Source of the DNA: Ardenticatenales bacterium
GTDB lineage: Bacteria; Chloroflexota; Anaerolineae; Promineifilales; UBA4811
NCBI GenBank assembly: GCA_013139935.1
Contig: WSZX01000477.1
Span: 1-11,449, forward strand
Reading direction: 5' to 3'
DNA length: 11,449 nt
Shown piece by piece: positions 4,888-11,449 of the stretch; within the stretch, counting starts at the first letter, position 1; the number at the start of each line of letters is the position of its first letter. The notes under the pieces are model-generated. The model was not told where the DNA came from and did no database searches. It was given only the letters and a program-made list of their open reading frames with translations. Made by a program: the position numbers and the translations under genes.

Positions 4888-7800
4888 CTACCGGCGACGA
4901 ATCGACTGCAGGCCGCCGATGGAGAGCGTTAGCAGGCCGGCCGCCCAGGCCAGCAGCGTGGCGCTCCACCGGCCCATCCAGGCGTTGATCTGGTCAGTTC
5001 CTGGCATGCCCAGCGCGTAATAGAGATACCCGAGCAGTCCACCAACCATAGTGAGCAGTGCCAGACGGATAGAGGCGGCCGGGTCGCTCCTATTCGTCGC
5101 CCTTCCCAGCCCAAAGCCGCCTCCGGCCGCTATGGCGATCCCCGCTAGCGCTGTCACCAGTTGCTCAACCCCCACCCACCGTTCGGTCGGGTAGAACGGC
5201 ACCACAATGGGTGATGGCGTTGGCGTGGAAGTGGGCGTTGCGGGCAAGGTTGGGGTGGGGGGAATCGGCGTGGCTGTCGCTGTGAGAGTCGGGGGCGGCA
5301 CGGTCGGTGTGTCGGTGGGTGTCGGAGTGATCTCTTGGACGATAGGAGGTTGGTCCTCAAACGCAGTCACCGCCAGGGCCACCGACGCCCGCGCCTCCCC
5401 GCTGCTCGCTTTGATCTGCAACTGGCCCGGCCGGCCAAGCACGATGTCGATCCGCGCCACCCCATCTGTGGTTGGCACCTCAGGTTGCGGCACGTCCAGC
5501 CCCAACCCCTCGGATAGATAGCTTATGGTGAATCGGACCGGCGTTCCGTCCGGAACTGGATTCCCATTGTGGTCGAGGATGACGCCCGTCCGCAACCTGA
5601 ACGAATCGCCCACTCGAAAATCGGGAGGCGCCGGTGTTTCCTCGGTCTGCACGGTATCGGCCGGCTGTTCTCCCTGGTCAAAGTAGAGTTGAATGATCTG
5701 GTTGGGGTCGGGTGTAGTGATCTGGGTGAGATCATAGCCGGTGCTGGGAATGCTGACCGGCGATGCCCCCCGCGGCTTGAACTGCTGAAAGATGGTCTTG
5801 ACGCTCGCTTCCACAAAGGGCTCTATCCTGCTATAGATGCCATAGTATGCAGTAAGCTTGCTGATCTCTGTGGTATCCAAAAAGTAGGGAGCATTGAACG
5901 CCAGCACAATCATCTTCGCGCCGCTGGCAATATCCGGCCTCTCGGAGAGAAAGGTTCTGATTGCGGTCGAGTGGTTCTCGTTGGCCGTGATATCCAGCAT
6001 GGCGAGGATTATCCAGTCGGCACGCTCGATTGCCGTCTCGATCAGAAGGGGAGGCTCTGGAGTGATCTCGGATTCCAGCGTAGTCGTGGGCGGCGGACTG
6101 GGGGCAACTACCGGCTGCAGAAAGGCCTCCAACTCTTGAAACGAAAAGCTGTTCACGTGACCCGGCAGCACCTGGTTGGTTCCGTCAGGGCCATAGAGAC
6201 GCAGGATGATGTCCTGCAGCGCATTGACCTCAATAAGGGGGTGCTCCGGGCAGGTTGAGCACTGTCGTCCTCCCCGAATGTCGGTGAAAATGGCAATGTA
6301 TTCGTTCCGGTTCGGCGGGCTGGGGAGTCTTTCCGCGAGCTCTTCCGGACCGGGCGCGATCAGCGTAATCGCATCCTGGGCGAGCAAGACGATGTCGCCC
6401 CGGCTGTCTCCCACCTGCGCTGCTGCCTGGCTCACCGGCACCAGGATGTTGTCCAGCGAGAAACCTCCCCCGTACAGTTTCAGCTTGAGGCGTAGTATGC
6501 GCTCGACCGATTCGTCAACTCGCGCCTGGAACGAAACGTCCGTGCTGTACATCTCGTAGAACCATTCGAGCGTGTCCTTGATGTTGGCCACCTGGTCCGG
6601 GAAGCTGTAGCTCATGGCGAATTCCGAGAGCAGAAGCACATCGTTGCCGGCCAGGAATGCGTCCTGAGCGACTTGCCGGTGCGGGAATTCCTGAAGCTGG
6701 GGGTCGTAGAACCGTTTCACTGCCCGCACACCCAGAGCGTCGGAGACGATTACCCCACCGGCCGAGCGCCAGGCCGCGAAATCCGGTAATTCCATGATCG
6801 TCGCCAGCGCCTCGGGATCAAAACTGATCGGCCGGGTACTCTCGCGAATGTTGCCCTGAAAGCCCTGGTAGCGAATATGGGATGTCATCAACGCATCGGC
6901 CGCCGACTCTGGAGTTGGCGCATCCCCCGTCACGGCAAAAAAGGGAGCTAGCTCGATCTGCTTGAGCTGTTCCAGCGACTTGCGAACCGTGGACACCTCT
7001 TGATCTGGCTGGCGGTCGCTTCCCCCGTGGCCGGGAAAGTGCTTGGCCACCACCGCGATCCGATTGCCGCCTCCCCCGTGGACTCCGCGTGTGTACGCCT
7101 GGCCCATGACCCCGACCCAGTACGGGTCGCCGCCAAAGGCGCGTGTCCCCATGCCCCCGGGGCTGTCCGGCCGCGGGACTCCCAGCACGTCCAGTGATGG
7201 ACCCAATAGCATATTGATGCCCAGCGCCGTGAGTTCCGCTCCCACGATCCGGCCGACCGTCTCGGCGTGGTTCGGATTCCAGGTGGCGCCTATGGCCATT
7301 CCGTTGGGGATTTCTGTTACCCCGGAGTGAATGCGCGTAAATGGAGACCCATCTCCCTCGTGGTCCATGGCGACAAAGAGGGGAATGAACGGGGAGGGGG
7401 ATGGTGGCTCGGTCTCTTCAGGGAGGATGGATTTCTCTTGCTGAGATACCTCATAAGCGCGAGCCTGGAGCGCGTTGCTCAGCCCTGCGATCTGTGTGGG
7501 CGGGTCACTATAATCGGTGATATTGTCATTGGCGGCCAGCAGGATTACCCCTCCGATGTGGTTGCTGAGAATCAGATCGGCAATCAGAGTGTCCGCGTCG
7601 GCCGTGTCTCCTGTAAAGGTGACCAGGAATAGCTGCCCCACTCGGTCGCGGGGATCCATCTGCTCCATGAGCGCCGCAACCTCGGCAGAGTATGGAAGCT
7701 CTTCGATCGGCTCCTGAGCGCGCGCCCGCTGATCGGACCGGACAATCCCGGCCGCCAGCAGCAGCACAGCAATACTCAATCTCCAGGCCAGGCTTTTCAT
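4888..7800 (-). CDS. Secreted, membrane-anchored GH3-family protein (NagZ-like, altered active site)
   Basis: 970 residues from the ATG at 7800. A possible extension to 7860 is rejected because residue 1 at 7800 opens a clear signal peptide (basic start, then LSIAVLLLAAGIV, ARA/Q cleavage near residue 28) and because a promoter at 7814-7842 lies inside the extension. Residues ~40-450 are a GH3 N-terminal barrel: MDPRDRVGQLF, AMDHEGD (144-150), GATWNPN, KHFPGHGGSD (253-262) and GGVIVSDALGV, with D354 as likely nucleophile. Where NagZ enzymes have Asp-Ser-His after KHFPGHG, this protein has Gln-Pro-Asp (264-266), so the usual Asp/His acid-base pair seems absent. Residues ~460-680 resemble the GH3 C-terminal sandwich, interrupted by a Pro/Thr stretch near 565-583. 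Residues ~728-815 look like an Ig-like (Big-type) domain. Residues ~822-866 are a Thr/Pro-rich linker, and ~876-966 contain three membrane helices. It probably acts outside the cell on N-acetylglucosamine-type glycans; activity is unproven. Confidence 0.88.
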   Translation of the reverse strand: MKSLAWRLSIAVLLLAAGIVRSDQRARAQEPIEELPYSAEVAALMEQMDPRDRVGQLFLVTFTGDTADADTLIADLILSNHIGGVILLAANDNITDYSDPPTQIAGLSNALQARAYEVSQQEKSILPEETEPPSPSPFIPLFVAMDHEGDGSPFTRIHSGVTEIPNGMAIGATWNPNHAETVGRIVGAELTALGINMLLGPSLDVLGVPRPDSPGGMGTRAFGGDPYWVGVMGQAYTRGVHGGGGNRIAVVAKHFPGHGGSDRQPDQEVSTVRKSLEQLKQIELAPFFAVTGDAPTPESAADALMTSHIRYQGFQGNIRESTRPISFDPEALATIMELPDFAAWRSAGGVIVSDALGVRAVKRFYDPQLQEFPHRQVAQDAFLAGNDVLLLSEFAMSYSFPDQVANIKDTLEWFYEMYSTDVSFQARVDESVERILRLKLKLYGGGFSLDNILVPVSQAAAQVGDSRGDIVLLAQDAITLIAPGPEELAERLPSPPNRNEYIAIFTDIRGGRQCSTCPEHPLIEVNALQDIILRLYGPDGTNQVLPGHVNSFSFQELEAFLQPVVAPSPPPTTTLESEITPEPPLLIETAIERADWIILAMLDITANENHSTAIRTFLSERPDIASGAKMIVLAFNAPYFLDTTEISKLTAYYGIYSRIEPFVEASVKTIFQQFKPRGASPVSIPSTGYDLTQITTPDPNQIIQLYFDQGEQPADTVQTEETPAPPDFRVGDSFRLRTGVILDHNGNPVPDGTPVRFTISYLSEGLGLDVPQPEVPTTDGVARIDIVLGRPGQLQIKASSGEARASVALAVTAFEDQPPIVQEITPTPTDTPTVPPPTLTATATPIPPTPTLPATPTSTPTPSPIVVPFYPTERWVGVEQLVTALAGIAIAAGGGFGLGRATNRSDPAASIRLALLTMVGGLLGYLYYALGMPGTDQINAWMGRWSATLLAWAAGLLTLSIGGLQSIRRR

Positions 7801-7813
7801 GATTCGGTGTCCG

Positions 7814-7842
7814 ATTATAACCGTAGCCCGAGTGTATAGCAA
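7814..7842 (-). promoter_or_regulatory. Sigma70-type promoter of the GH3 gene
   Basis: On the minus strand: -35 TTGCTA (7837-7842), a 17-nt spacer, and a perfect -10 TATAAT (7814-7819). Transcription would begin near 7807, giving a leader of only about 6-8 nt before the ATG at 7800. No Shine-Dalgarno sequence is visible before that ATG. Confidence 0.65.
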
Positions 7843-7893
7843 GCATAGAACAGCCGTCATGCCCGGACCGGCGATCTCTGCTATTGTAATGGT

Positions 7894-7986
7894 TAGGACC
7901 CTCCCTCGGATGGTCGGTCAGCAATGATCGACCATCCTCATAGCAAGGAGCGCCGCAGTTTGGCCCAAGCGGCGCTCTTCTTTTTT
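7894..7986 (+). ncRNA. Possible small RNA ending at an intrinsic terminator
   Basis: An extended -10-like TGCTATTGT (7879-7887), without a recognisable -35, is followed by a perfect 9-bp hairpin: GGATGGTCG (7908-7916) with CGACCATCC (7929-7937), 12-nt loop. About 10 nt later comes a strong terminator. Together these could make a ~90-nt RNA. No known family is recognised. A 22-codon frame (7859-7927) runs through it but lacks a ribosome site. Confidence 0.25.
7946..7986 (+). terminator. Strong rho-independent terminator on the + strand
   Basis: GAGCGCCGC (7948-7956) pairs perfectly with GCGGCGCTC (7969-7977) around a 12-nt loop. Flanking A7946/T7979 and a G/T pair can extend it, and TTCTTTTTT (7978-7986) follows. 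The T-run exists only in the + direction, so it does not serve gcvPB or the GH3 gene, both on the minus strand. There is no + strand gene upstream for over 3 kb. Confidence 0.8.
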
Positions 7987-8083
7987 GTGTGACCGGCGGC
8001 CTGCCTCTTGCTCCCCCTCGGCTTGAAGGGGAACCCGGGCGTTGGCGGTTGCGATATGCGACTGCCGCGCTCGCGCCGTTAGT

Positions 8084-9562
8084 CTACCCTGACTGGCCCC
8101 AGCTGCAAATCACCAGGTCTCTGGCTGCCCTTACCTCGTCCAACCGGGCGATCGGGGTGCAGTGAGGAGCAGTGTGAAGCAACTCTGGGTCTTGCACCGC
8201 TTCCCGGGCTATTTGTGCCAGCGCTTCGGCAAAGCGGTCCAAGGTCTGCCTGCTCTCCGTCTCGGTCGGCTCGATCATCAGTGCCTCGTGAACGATGAGC
8301 GGAAAATAGTTGGTGGGTGGGTGAAAGCCGAAATCCATCAGCCTCTTGGCGACGTCCAGCGCTCGCACATCCGAGCCTTTCACCTTTCCTTCAGCCACGA
8401 ATTCGTGCATGCAGGCCCGATTGCCGAATGGGATTGGAAAGATCTTGCTGACCAGCGTCTGAAGGTAATTGGCATTCAGCACCGCGTGTTCGGCTATCCT
8501 GCGCATTCCCTCAGGACCGTGCATCCGGATATATGTGTAGGCGCGAACGAAAATTGAAAAGTGCCCGTAGAACGCTGTCATCCTGCCGATACTCTTCTCC
8601 GGCATCACCAACCGATGGTGAGGCGTCTCCGCCAGGTCACCCTCGTCGTTCGTGTCGCCGGGCTGAATCGTTTCCACGATCGGTCCGGGCAGGAATGGGA
8701 GCAATCGCTCGCTCACTCCCACTGGGCCGGACCCAGGCCCGCCGCCCCCATGCGGCGTGCCAAACGTCTTGTGCAAGTTGTAGTGCATCACGTCAAAAGC
8801 CATATCCCCCGGCCGTGCCACGCCCAGGAGCGCGTTCATGTTCGCTCCGTCACCGTATACCAGGCCGCCGCAGTTCTGGATCAGCCCGACTACCTCTTCG
8901 ATCTGTTCCTCAAACATGCCCAGCGTATTGGGATTGGTGATCATCAGTCCGACCACGGTATCATCGCAGGCAGCTCTGAGCGACTTTAGGTCCACGTTTC
9001 CGCGCTCGTCAGAGGGTATCTCTAGCACCTCCAACCCGCTCATCGTCGTGCTGGCGGGGTTGGTGCCGTGCGCACTGTCGGGGATGAGGATCTTGGTTCG
9101 CTTTGTGTCGCCCCGATCCAGGTGGTAGGCTCGCATCATCAGTATGCCGGCAAACTCGCCGTGCGCGCCAGCGGCCGGCTGGAGCGACACACCGGCAAAT
9201 CCGCCTATCTCCTTGAGCCATTCCTGCAGCACAAAGGTTAGGAATAGGGCGCCCTGGATCGTCTCTTCATCCTGGAGAGGGTGGATGCCGGCAAAGCCTG
9301 GCAAACGAGCCATGTCTTCGTTGATACGCGGGTTGTATTTCATGGTGCACGAGCCCAGCGGATAGAACCCCTTGTCAATGGAATGGTTCAAACTGGACAG
9401 GCGCGTATAGTGGCGCACAATGTCTATTTCGCTCACTTCCGGCAGGTTGAGCTCGTCTCGGACTATCAGGGCTGGCATTTCTGTGAGCGGGACATCCGGC
9501 TCTGGCATCTGGACCGCAAAGCGGCCGGGCGCTCCCAGATCGTAGATCAATGGCTCAGTCAT
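8084..9562 (-). CDS. gcvPB: Glycine dehydrogenase (decarboxylating) subunit 2, P2 protein
   Basis: 492 residues, normal for the C-terminal half of split P protein. With GcvPA it forms the PLP-dependent P protein of the glycine cleavage system, which decarboxylates glycine and transfers the aminomethyl group to the lipoyl arm of GcvH. The PLP lysine is K265 in HYNLHKTFGTPHGGGG. Other family blocks are SSLNHSIDKGFYPLGSCTMK (57-75), PAAGAHGEFAG (129-139), PDSAHGTNPAS (161-171), LMITNPNTLGMFE (206-218) and YGDGANMNA (236-244). The ATG overlaps the end of gcvPA by 8 nt (ATGACTGA), and GGAGG lies 6 nt before it within gcvPA, so translation is probably coupled. It is the last gene of the operon. No minus-strand intrinsic terminator is visible between it and the GH3 promoter. 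Confidence 0.97.
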   Translation of the reverse strand: MTEPLIYDLGAPGRFAVQMPEPDVPLTEMPALIVRDELNLPEVSEIDIVRHYTRLSSLNHSIDKGFYPLGSCTMKYNPRINEDMARLPGFAGIHPLQDEETIQGALFLTFVLQEWLKEIGGFAGVSLQPAAGAHGEFAGILMMRAYHLDRGDTKRTKILIPDSAHGTNPASTTMSGLEVLEIPSDERGNVDLKSLRAACDDTVVGLMITNPNTLGMFEEQIEEVVGLIQNCGGLVYGDGANMNALLGVARPGDMAFDVMHYNLHKTFGTPHGGGGPGSGPVGVSERLLPFLPGPIVETIQPGDTNDEGDLAETPHHRLVMPEKSIGRMTAFYGHFSIFVRAYTYIRMHGPEGMRRIAEHAVLNANYLQTLVSKIFPIPFGNRACMHEFVAEGKVKGSDVRALDVAKRLMDFGFHPPTNYFPLIVHEALMIEPTETESRQTLDRFAEALAQIAREAVQDPELLHTAPHCTPIARLDEVRAARDLVICSWGQSG

Positions 9563-10904
9563 GCTCCACCTCCGCTAGCGCCGTTGCCAGGATATCTATC
9601 TCCTCACGGGTATTCATCTCCGTGACCGCAATAAGCATCTGGTCCTTGCGCTGGGGATAATCGCGCCCCAGATCATAGCCACCGATGATTCCCCAGTTGT
9701 CCAGCAGGTACTCATTGATCTCGGTGACCGGACGTGGACACTGGACTGCAAACTCGTTGAAAAAGGGTCTCTCGTGTCGTTGGACCACCGAGTACCCTTT
9801 TAGCACGTCGATCTGCGCGGCCGCATAGTGGGCTTTGTGGAAGCAGAGTTCGGCCACCTGGCGCAGGCCCCTCTTGCCCATGGTTGAGAGGTAGACAGCG
9901 GCAGCCAGCATCATCAGCCCCTGGTTCGTGCAGATATTGGAGGTGGCTCGCTGCCGCCGGATGTGCTGCTCGCGAGTGGACAGCGTCAGAACGTAACCCC
10001 TCTTGCCGCTGGTGTCCACCGTCTCGCCCACCAGCCGGCCTGCCATCTTGCGCACGTATTTCTTCCTCGTGGCAAAAAAGCCAAGGTACGGGCCACCCAG
10101 GCTCAGGGGAATCCCCAGCGGCTGCCCGTCGCCCACCACAATGTCGGCTCCCAGGTGGCCGGGCGCGGTGAAGAGCCCGAGACTGATGGGGTTCGTGACC
10201 ACGCACAGTAGCGCCCCCACCGAATGGACCTCGTCTGCCAGCCCCATCAGGTCATCCACCTGGCCGAAAAAGCTGGGCGTCTGCACTGCCAGCAGAGCCG
10301 TGTTGGCGTCCAGCGCTCTCTTTAGGCTTTCCAGGTCGGCTATCGCTGGGTCTTCAATGAGTTCCAGCCCCATCCCCTGCGTGTAGGTGCGAACCACAGC
10401 CCGATAGTGGGGATGAATGTCGGGGGACAGAATGATTCGCTTGCGCCGGCCGCGCTGGACGTTGAGCGCCATGATCACCGCCTCGGCCAGTGATGTGGCT
10501 CCATCGTAATGGCTGGCGTTGCTCGCCTCCATGCCTGTCAGAGCGCAGATCATGCTTTGATACTCAAAGATGGCCTGGAGTGTTCCCTGGCTGACTTCCG
10601 GTTGGTAGGGTGTATAGGCGGTATAAAACTCGCCGCGCCGGAGAATGTGATCTACTACCGAAGGAATATAATGATAATAAGCGCCGGCGCCCAGAAAGGT
10701 AGTGGTCAGATTGGCTGAAAGGTTATAATCAGCGATCTTGCTCAGCTCGTCGGCCGCCTCCATCTCTGTCAAAGGTTCCGGCAAATCCAGCTCGGGGAAA
10801 CGGAACTGCTCCGGGACGCAATCGAATAGCTCATCAATGCCTTTCACGCCAATCGCTTCCAGCATCGCTTCGCGGTCCGCATCAGTGTGGGGAATATAGA
10901 CCAT
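9555..10904 (-). CDS. gcvPA: Glycine dehydrogenase (decarboxylating) subunit 1, P1 protein
   Basis: 449 residues, the usual length for the N-terminal half of split P protein. It pairs with GcvPB to form the heteromeric glycine decarboxylase; it has the PLP fold but not the PLP lysine, which lies in GcvPB. Family blocks are FLGAGAYYHYIP (70-81), YTAYTPYQPEVSQGTLQ (94-110), SNASHYDGATSLAEA (128-142), and QPLGIPLSLGGPYLGFFA and TSNICTNQGLMMLAAA further on. The start ATG has AGGAG 6 nt upstream (10911-10915). It lies 54 nt after gcvH in the same direction, with no terminator between. The split form is typical of Gram-positive, archaeal and Chloroflexota genomes; Proteobacteria usually have one fused gcvP. 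Confidence 0.97.
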   Translation of the reverse strand: MVYIPHTDADREAMLEAIGVKGIDELFDCVPEQFRFPELDLPEPLTEMEAADELSKIADYNLSANLTTTFLGAGAYYHYIPSVVDHILRRGEFYTAYTPYQPEVSQGTLQAIFEYQSMICALTGMEASNASHYDGATSLAEAVIMALNVQRGRRKRIILSPDIHPHYRAVVRTYTQGMGLELIEDPAIADLESLKRALDANTALLAVQTPSFFGQVDDLMGLADEVHSVGALLCVVTNPISLGLFTAPGHLGADIVVGDGQPLGIPLSLGGPYLGFFATRKKYVRKMAGRLVGETVDTSGKRGYVLTLSTREQHIRRQRATSNICTNQGLMMLAAAVYLSTMGKRGLRQVAELCFHKAHYAAAQIDVLKGYSVVQRHERPFFNEFAVQCPRPVTEINEYLLDNWGIIGGYDLGRDYPQRKDQMLIAVTEMNTREEIDILATALAEVEHD

Positions 10905-10958
10905 GATCTGCTCCTGGCGCCCTTCCTGGGGAGAGCGAACGTGATTCTGTCGTTTGTT

Positions 10959-11345
10959 CTATCCCTGCTCTTCTATGCGCTCTCTGTATGCCTCTGCGTC
11001 CATCAGGGCATCGACGTCCCCTATCCTATCCGGTCTGATCCGGATGAGCCACCCGGCTGCGTACGGAGCCTGGTTGACGATTTCGGGAGTATCCTCCAGG
11101 TCGGTGTTGGCGGCTGTGATTTCGCCGGCAATCGGCATGTTCAGGTCCGACGCAGCTTTTACCGACTCGACGACCCCATAGGGTTCGCCCTGCTCGAAAT
11201 GATCTCCTACCTCGGGCAACTCGACGTACACAATGTCAGAAAGCTGGTCCTGAGCATAGTCGGTGATTCCGGTCACGGTCTCGTCGCCGTCAACACGAAC
11301 CCATTCGTCGTGTTCAGAATAGCGCAACTCGGCGGGGATATCCAT
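10959..11345 (-). CDS. gcvH: Glycine cleavage system H protein
   Basis: 128 residues, normal for the family. This is the lipoyl-carrying shuttle of the glycine cleavage system: its arm receives the aminomethyl group from the P protein and delivers it to the T and L proteins. The lipoylated lysine is K63 in the canonical VVESVKAASDLNMP. The C-terminal GWLIRIRP is also typical. The ATG has AAGGAG 7 nt upstream (11353-11358). It is the first gene of the visible operon, followed by gcvPA and gcvPB. gcvT is not between them and may lie beyond 11449 or elsewhere. Confidence 0.97.
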   Translation of the reverse strand: MDIPAELRYSEHDEWVRVDGDETVTGITDYAQDQLSDIVYVELPEVGDHFEQGEPYGVVESVKAASDLNMPIAGEITAANTDLEDTPEIVNQAPYAAGWLIRIRPDRIGDVDALMDAEAYRERIEEQG

Positions 11346-11387
11346 TCTAGATCTCCTTGTTGGAATCGAACAGTACAGATCGAGCGG

Positions 11388-11416
11388 ATTTTACCCTTGC
11401 CTCAGAGGACTGTCAA
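11388..11416 (-). promoter_or_regulatory. Sigma70-type promoter of the gcvH-gcvPA-gcvPB operon
   Basis: On the minus strand: perfect -35 TTGACA (11411-11416), 17-nt spacer, -10 TAAAAT (11388-11393). Predicted transcription start is near 11381, leaving a leader of about 35 nt before gcvH. That is too short for a glycine riboswitch. The sequence beyond 11416 to the window end shows no gene. Confidence 0.75.
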
Positions 11417-11449
11417 CGCGCATGGCTCAAGGCCGACCTCCAGGCAAGG

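Noticed and set aside
5190..5335. Repetitive GT-rich stretch as a possible satellite or CRISPR-like array
   Set aside because: It encodes the Thr/Pro-rich linker of the GH3 protein in frame; there are no regular spacers.
5569..6258. + strand open frame of 229 codons inside the GH3 gene
   Set aside because: Antisense shadow of a well-supported GH3 protein, with no ribosome site and no recognisable domain.
7801..7860. Upstream extension of the GH3 protein to 7860
   Set aside because: The extra 20 residues would sit before a complete signal peptide and would contain the likely promoter.
7859..7927. 22-codon + strand leader peptide before the terminator (attenuator)
   Set aside because: There is no ribosome site, no run of regulatory codons, and no + strand gene downstream to control.
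8012..8032. Hairpin CCCCTT/GAGGGG after gcvPB as operon terminator
   Set aside because: The stem is short and neither strand has a T-run after it.
7861..8083. Glycine riboswitch linked to the gcv genes
   Set aside because: The region is downstream of gcvPB and on the wrong side for control; the terminator faces the other strand and no riboswitch core was recognised.

Overview
The window looks like a chromosomal segment of a high-GC, filamentous or thermophile-related Chloroflexota bacterium (Anaerolineae/Caldilineae-like). The clues are a split glycine dehydrogenase (gcvPA + gcvPB), a CpXC zinc-ribbon protein, a eukaryotic-like Ser/Thr kinase paired with an FHA regulator, and a Thr/Pro-rich linker in a large exported hydrolase. 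This assignment is inference from gene content; no rRNA or other marker gene is present. No tRNA, CRISPR, intact insertion sequence or phage gene was found.

Layout. Positions 1-2863 (+): the 3' part of a GAF-PAS sensor histidine kinase, followed 34 nt later by a CpXC zinc-ribbon protein whose C-terminal three quarters are about five degenerate helical repeats. Positions 3034-4697: a divergent pair that nearly abuts at its start codons, made of an FHA-winged-helix regulator (-) and a Ser/Thr protein kinase with one C-terminal membrane anchor (+). Positions 4888-7800 (-): a 970-residue secreted, membrane-anchored glycoside hydrolase family 3 protein with its own sigma70-type promoter. Positions 7801-8083: a gap with that promoter and a strong + strand intrinsic terminator that serves no visible + strand gene. 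Positions 8084-11345 (-): a gcvH-gcvPA-gcvPB operon of the glycine cleavage system, with a good sigma70-type promoter at 11388-11416. gcvT is not in the window.

How the genes work together. The kinase and the FHA-winged-helix protein are probably a phosphothreonine-dependent transcription switch, analogous in logic to mycobacterial PknH/EmbR but with the domains in the opposite order. The histidine kinase and CpXC protein are probably co-transcribed. The three gcv genes encode the H protein and both halves of the P protein, which decarboxylate glycine and load the aminomethyl group on the lipoyl arm.

The most unusual non-coding signal is a ~43-bp sequence, 86% identical between two copies in the same orientation. 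The copies sit in the only two convergent intergenic gaps of the window (2896-2938 and 4800-4842), bracket the FHA/kinase pair, and are each followed by a potential hairpin. Other points of note are the apparent loss of the NagZ-type Asp/His dyad in the GH3 protein and a possible small RNA ending at the orphan terminator.
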